Below are positions 62,113-64,000 of a stretch of 64,000 nt of DNA, piece after piece. Position 1 is the first letter of the stretch. Each line of letters opens with the position of its first letter. The DNA comes from Pararhodobacter zhoushanensis (GTDB lineage: Bacteria; Pseudomonadota; Alphaproteobacteria; Rhodobacterales; Rhodobacteraceae): NCBI RefSeq assembly GCF_003990445.1, contig NZ_REEZ01000006.1, positions 62,001 through 126,000 of the forward strand, in the 5' to 3' direction. The notes beneath the pieces are model-generated. The model searched no databases. It saw only the letters and a program-made list of their open reading frames with translations, and was not told where the DNA came from. Made by a program: the position numbers and the translations under genes.

Positions 62113-63566
62113 CACACCCCCGTCGCCGGAATGCCCGCGCGCTGCACCGGGCGCGGCGCGGTCAGTTCTTTCCAGCTGGACAGCGCCTGACTGACCGAGC
62201 TGTTGGGATCGCGCTTGACGAATTTGCCATGGCCCTCTTCGGTGCGGATCTCACCGTCATGCACGGCTACCTTGCCCCGCGTCAGGGTAAAGCGCGGCAG
62301 GCCCTTGACCGAATGCCCCTCGAACACGTTGTAATCAATCGCAGATTGCTGGTTGCCCGCGCTGATCGTCTTTTCCTTGGCCGGGTCCCAGACCACCAGA
62401 TCGGCATCGGCACCGACCAGAACCGCACCCTTTTTGGGGTACATGTTCATGATCTTGGCAATGTTGGTCGAGGTCACGGCGACAAACTCGTTCATCGTCA
62501 ACCGCCCGGTGTTGACGCCGTAGGTCCACAGCATCGGCAGCCGGTCCTCAAGGCCGCCAGTGCCGTTGGGGATCTTCGAGAAGTCACCGACGCCATAGCG
62601 TTTCTGTTCGGTGGTAAAGGCACAATGGTCGGTCGCCACGCAGCTCAGGCTGCCTGACTGAAGCCCCGCCCACAGGCTGTCCTGATGCTGTTTGTTGCGG
62701 AACGGCGGGCTCATCACCCGGCGGGCTGCATGGTCCCAGTCGGGGTTGAAATACTCACTCTCGTCCAGCGTCAGGTGCTGGATCAGCGGCTCACCCCAGA
62801 CGCGCTTACCGGCCTGCTTGGCACGGCGGATGGCCTCGTGGCTCTCCTCGCAGCTGGTGTGCACGACATAGAGCGGGACGCCGGCCATATCGGCGATCAT
62901 GATCGCGCGGTTGGTCGCCTCGCCCTCAACCTGCGGCGGGCGGGAATAGGCATGGCCCTCGGGCCCGGTGTTGCCTTGGGCCAGCAGCTTGGTGGTCAGC
63001 TCGGCCACCACATCGCCGTTCTCGGCATGCACCATCGCGATCGCGCCCAGCTCGGCCAGCCGCTGGAACGAGGCGAACATCTCGTCGTCGTTCACCATCA
63101 GCGAGCCCTTATAGGCCATGAAATGCTTGAACGTGTTGATGCCGCGGTCCTGCACCACCGTCTTCATCTCATCAAAGACCTGCTCACCCCACCATGTCAC
63201 CGCCATGTGGAAACTGTAGTCGCAATTGGCCCGCGTCGATTTGTTGTCCCACATCTGCAGCGCATCCAGCAGCCCCTGCCCCGGACTGGGCAGCGCAAAA
63301 TCGACCACCATCGTGGTGCCCCCGGCCAATGCCGCTCGCGTGCCGCTTTCGAAATCATCGGTGGAATAGGTGCCCATGAAGGGCATCTCCAGATGCGTGT
63401 GCGGATCAATGCCGCCGGGCATCACGTAACACCCCGTCGCGTCCAGCTCGGTGTCACCCGTCAGGCCCTGCCCGATCTGGGTGATCACGCCGCCCTCGAC
63501 CACCACGTCGGCCTTATAGGTCAGATCCGCTGTTACGATGGTGCCGTTCTTGATGACCGTGCTCAT
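62112..63566 (-). CDS. hydA: Dihydropyrimidinase (D-hydantoinase)
   Basis: A 484-aa amidohydrolase that opens dihydrouracil, dihydrothymine or 5-substituted hydantoins to N-carbamoyl amino acids. Metal His in DPHTH (54-58), the carboxylated Lys in FMAYKGSLM near 152, later His in MVHAENGD and VVHTSCEES, and Asp in ATDHCAF near 320. The start at 63566 has GGGAG upstream; the open frame to 63662 overlaps the preceding gene. The adjoining ABC importer likely supplies substrate. No dihydropyrimidine dehydrogenase or ureidopropionase is in view. Confidence 0.93.
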   Translation of the reverse strand: MSTVIKNGTIVTADLTYKADVVVEGGVITQIGQGLTGDTELDATGCYVMPGGIDPHTHLEMPFMGTYSTDDFESGTRAALAGGTTMVVDFALPSPGQGLLDALQMWDNKSTRANCDYSFHMAVTWWGEQVFDEMKTVVQDRGINTFKHFMAYKGSLMVNDDEMFASFQRLAELGAIAMVHAENGDVVAELTTKLLAQGNTGPEGHAYSRPPQVEGEATNRAIMIADMAGVPLYVVHTSCEESHEAIRRAKQAGKRVWGEPLIQHLTLDESEYFNPDWDHAARRVMSPPFRNKQHQDSLWAGLQSGSLSCVATDHCAFTTEQKRYGVGDFSKIPNGTGGLEDRLPMLWTYGVNTGRLTMNEFVAVTSTNIAKIMNMYPKKGAVLVGADADLVVWDPAKEKTISAGNQQSAIDYNVFEGHSVKGLPRFTLTRGKVAVHDGEIRTEEGHGKFVKRDPNSSVSQALSSWKELTAPRPVQRAGIPATGV

Positions 63567-63586
63567 TGTCGCTCCCCTGTTCTTCG

Positions 63587-63916
63587 TCAAACCGATGCAA
63601 AACAGCCCAAGGCCGCGCCATGCACCCCAATGTCCAGCGGACCGAAATCGCTGTCCACGCACAGCGAGAAATAGCCCGCGTCGGGCAGAAAAATCACGCT
63701 GTAGCAGCCATCCGACCGGATCACCGTCCAGCAGGTCTGCGTGATCCCGCCCGAGAAATTCACCGTAATCGCCCGGTGCCGCTTCACCCGGCGTCGCTGG
63801 AACGCTTCCAGCGTCAGCACCGCAACCGCTGAGGACGCATCGAACGTCGCGATCTCGGCGGCCAAGAGCCGCCCGATCCGCCGTTCCATCCCGTCACTCA
63901 CCGCCTGCTGCGCCAT
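63587..63916 (-). CDS. Uncharacterised 109-aa protein at the head of the hydA operon
   Basis: A soluble protein: a helical N-terminal part (MAQQAVSDGMERRIGRLLAA) followed by a beta-rich region with SGGITQTCWTVIRSDGCYSV and three Cys. No family recognised. It lies 20 bp before hydA in the same direction, so it should be co-transcribed. The start follows GAAGAGCAAAG, which belongs to the repeat at the window edge. Confidence 0.65.
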   Translation of the reverse strand: MAQQAVSDGMERRIGRLLAAEIATFDASSAVAVLTLEAFQRRRVKRHRAITVNFSGGITQTCWTVIRSDGCYSVIFLPDAGYFSLCVDSDFGPLDIGVHGAALGCFASV

Positions 63917-64000
63917 CTTTGCTCTTCAAATATCCTCCAGGAGGGTCCGGGAGGATGGAAAATCCTCCCGGCGGGGGTGTGGGGGCCTGCGCCCCCACCG
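63917..64000. repeat. Composite intergenic hairpin repeat, copy 3 (truncated by the window)
   Basis: TTTGCTCTTCAAATATCCTC, GAGGGTCCGGGAGGATGGAA and the 10-bp hairpin CCGGGAGGAT (63947-63956) / ATCCTCCCGG (63962-63971) match copy 2 almost base for base over about 55 bp. A further GC hairpin, GGGGGC/GCCCCC, follows. The left edge touches the start codon of the 109-aa gene, so the repeat forms its leader. Confidence 0.7.

Overview
The window is GC-rich chromosomal DNA from an alphaproteobacterium, most probably of the Rhodobacteraceae (Roseobacter/Rhodobacter group). The inference rests on gene content and order: lptF-lptG-lptD-surA-pdxA-rsmA beside pepA-holC, hom next to glpX, a class II (B12-dependent) ribonucleotide reductase, paired YeeE proteins with a persulfide dioxygenase-type enzyme, and short hairpin repeats of the GAGGATATTT type between genes. 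I see no transposase, integrase, phage gene or CRISPR array. One tRNA (Glu, anticodon TTC) is present.

Layout. 1-2480: leftward sulfur operon (persulfide dioxygenase-like enzyme, two YeeE/YedE membrane proteins, rhodanese-like sulfurtransferase) with a hairpin repeat at the edge. 2612-4905: DksA/TraR-type protein and a degenerate FadB/FadJ-like protein. 5248-16105: housekeeping block, with holC-pepA facing left and lptF-lptG-lptD-surA-pdxA, a DEDD exonuclease and rsmA beyond. 16349-19994: three overlapping TadE/TadG-type pilus genes; the third carries large extra exported domains. 20040-27282: TetR regulator with a clear palindrome, small lipoprotein, hom, ceramidase-like membrane protein, glpX, an unknown protein divergent from a MarR regulator, recJ. 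27453: tRNA-Glu with a terminator.

27687-43586 is the most interesting part, a catabolic island. It holds a Baeyer-Villiger-type flavin monooxygenase, a complete Liv-type ABC importer, an SMP-30 lactonase-like protein, two paired acyl-CoA dehydrogenases, two enoyl-CoA hydratases, an acyl-CoA ligase, an alpha/beta hydrolase, an SDR dehydrogenase and an IclR regulator. A 14-bp palindrome, roughly ATCNCATRYGYGAT, recurs upstream of five of its transcription units, at nearly the same distance (82-84 bp) from three start codons. I infer one IclR-controlled regulon. It would import a compound, oxidise an alcohol to a ketone, convert that to a lactone or ester, hydrolyse it, and degrade the acid by beta-oxidation. 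The substrate is unknown.

43981-53196: rsgA, a small lipoprotein, an L,D-transpeptidase, two small ORFs, a cold-shock protein, a LysR regulator, an EamA transporter, a ferric-iron ABC importer lacking its ATPase, and a YghU-type glutathione transferase. 53246-57617: a second hairpin repeat and nrdJ with a candidate NrdR box pair. 57618-63916: leftward operon for pyrimidine or hydantoin use (unknown 109-aa protein, dihydropyrimidinase, VOC protein, ABC ATPase, a tiny winged-helix protein, two permeases, binding protein), tightly coupled by stop/start overlaps. The window ends in a third copy of the hairpin repeat.
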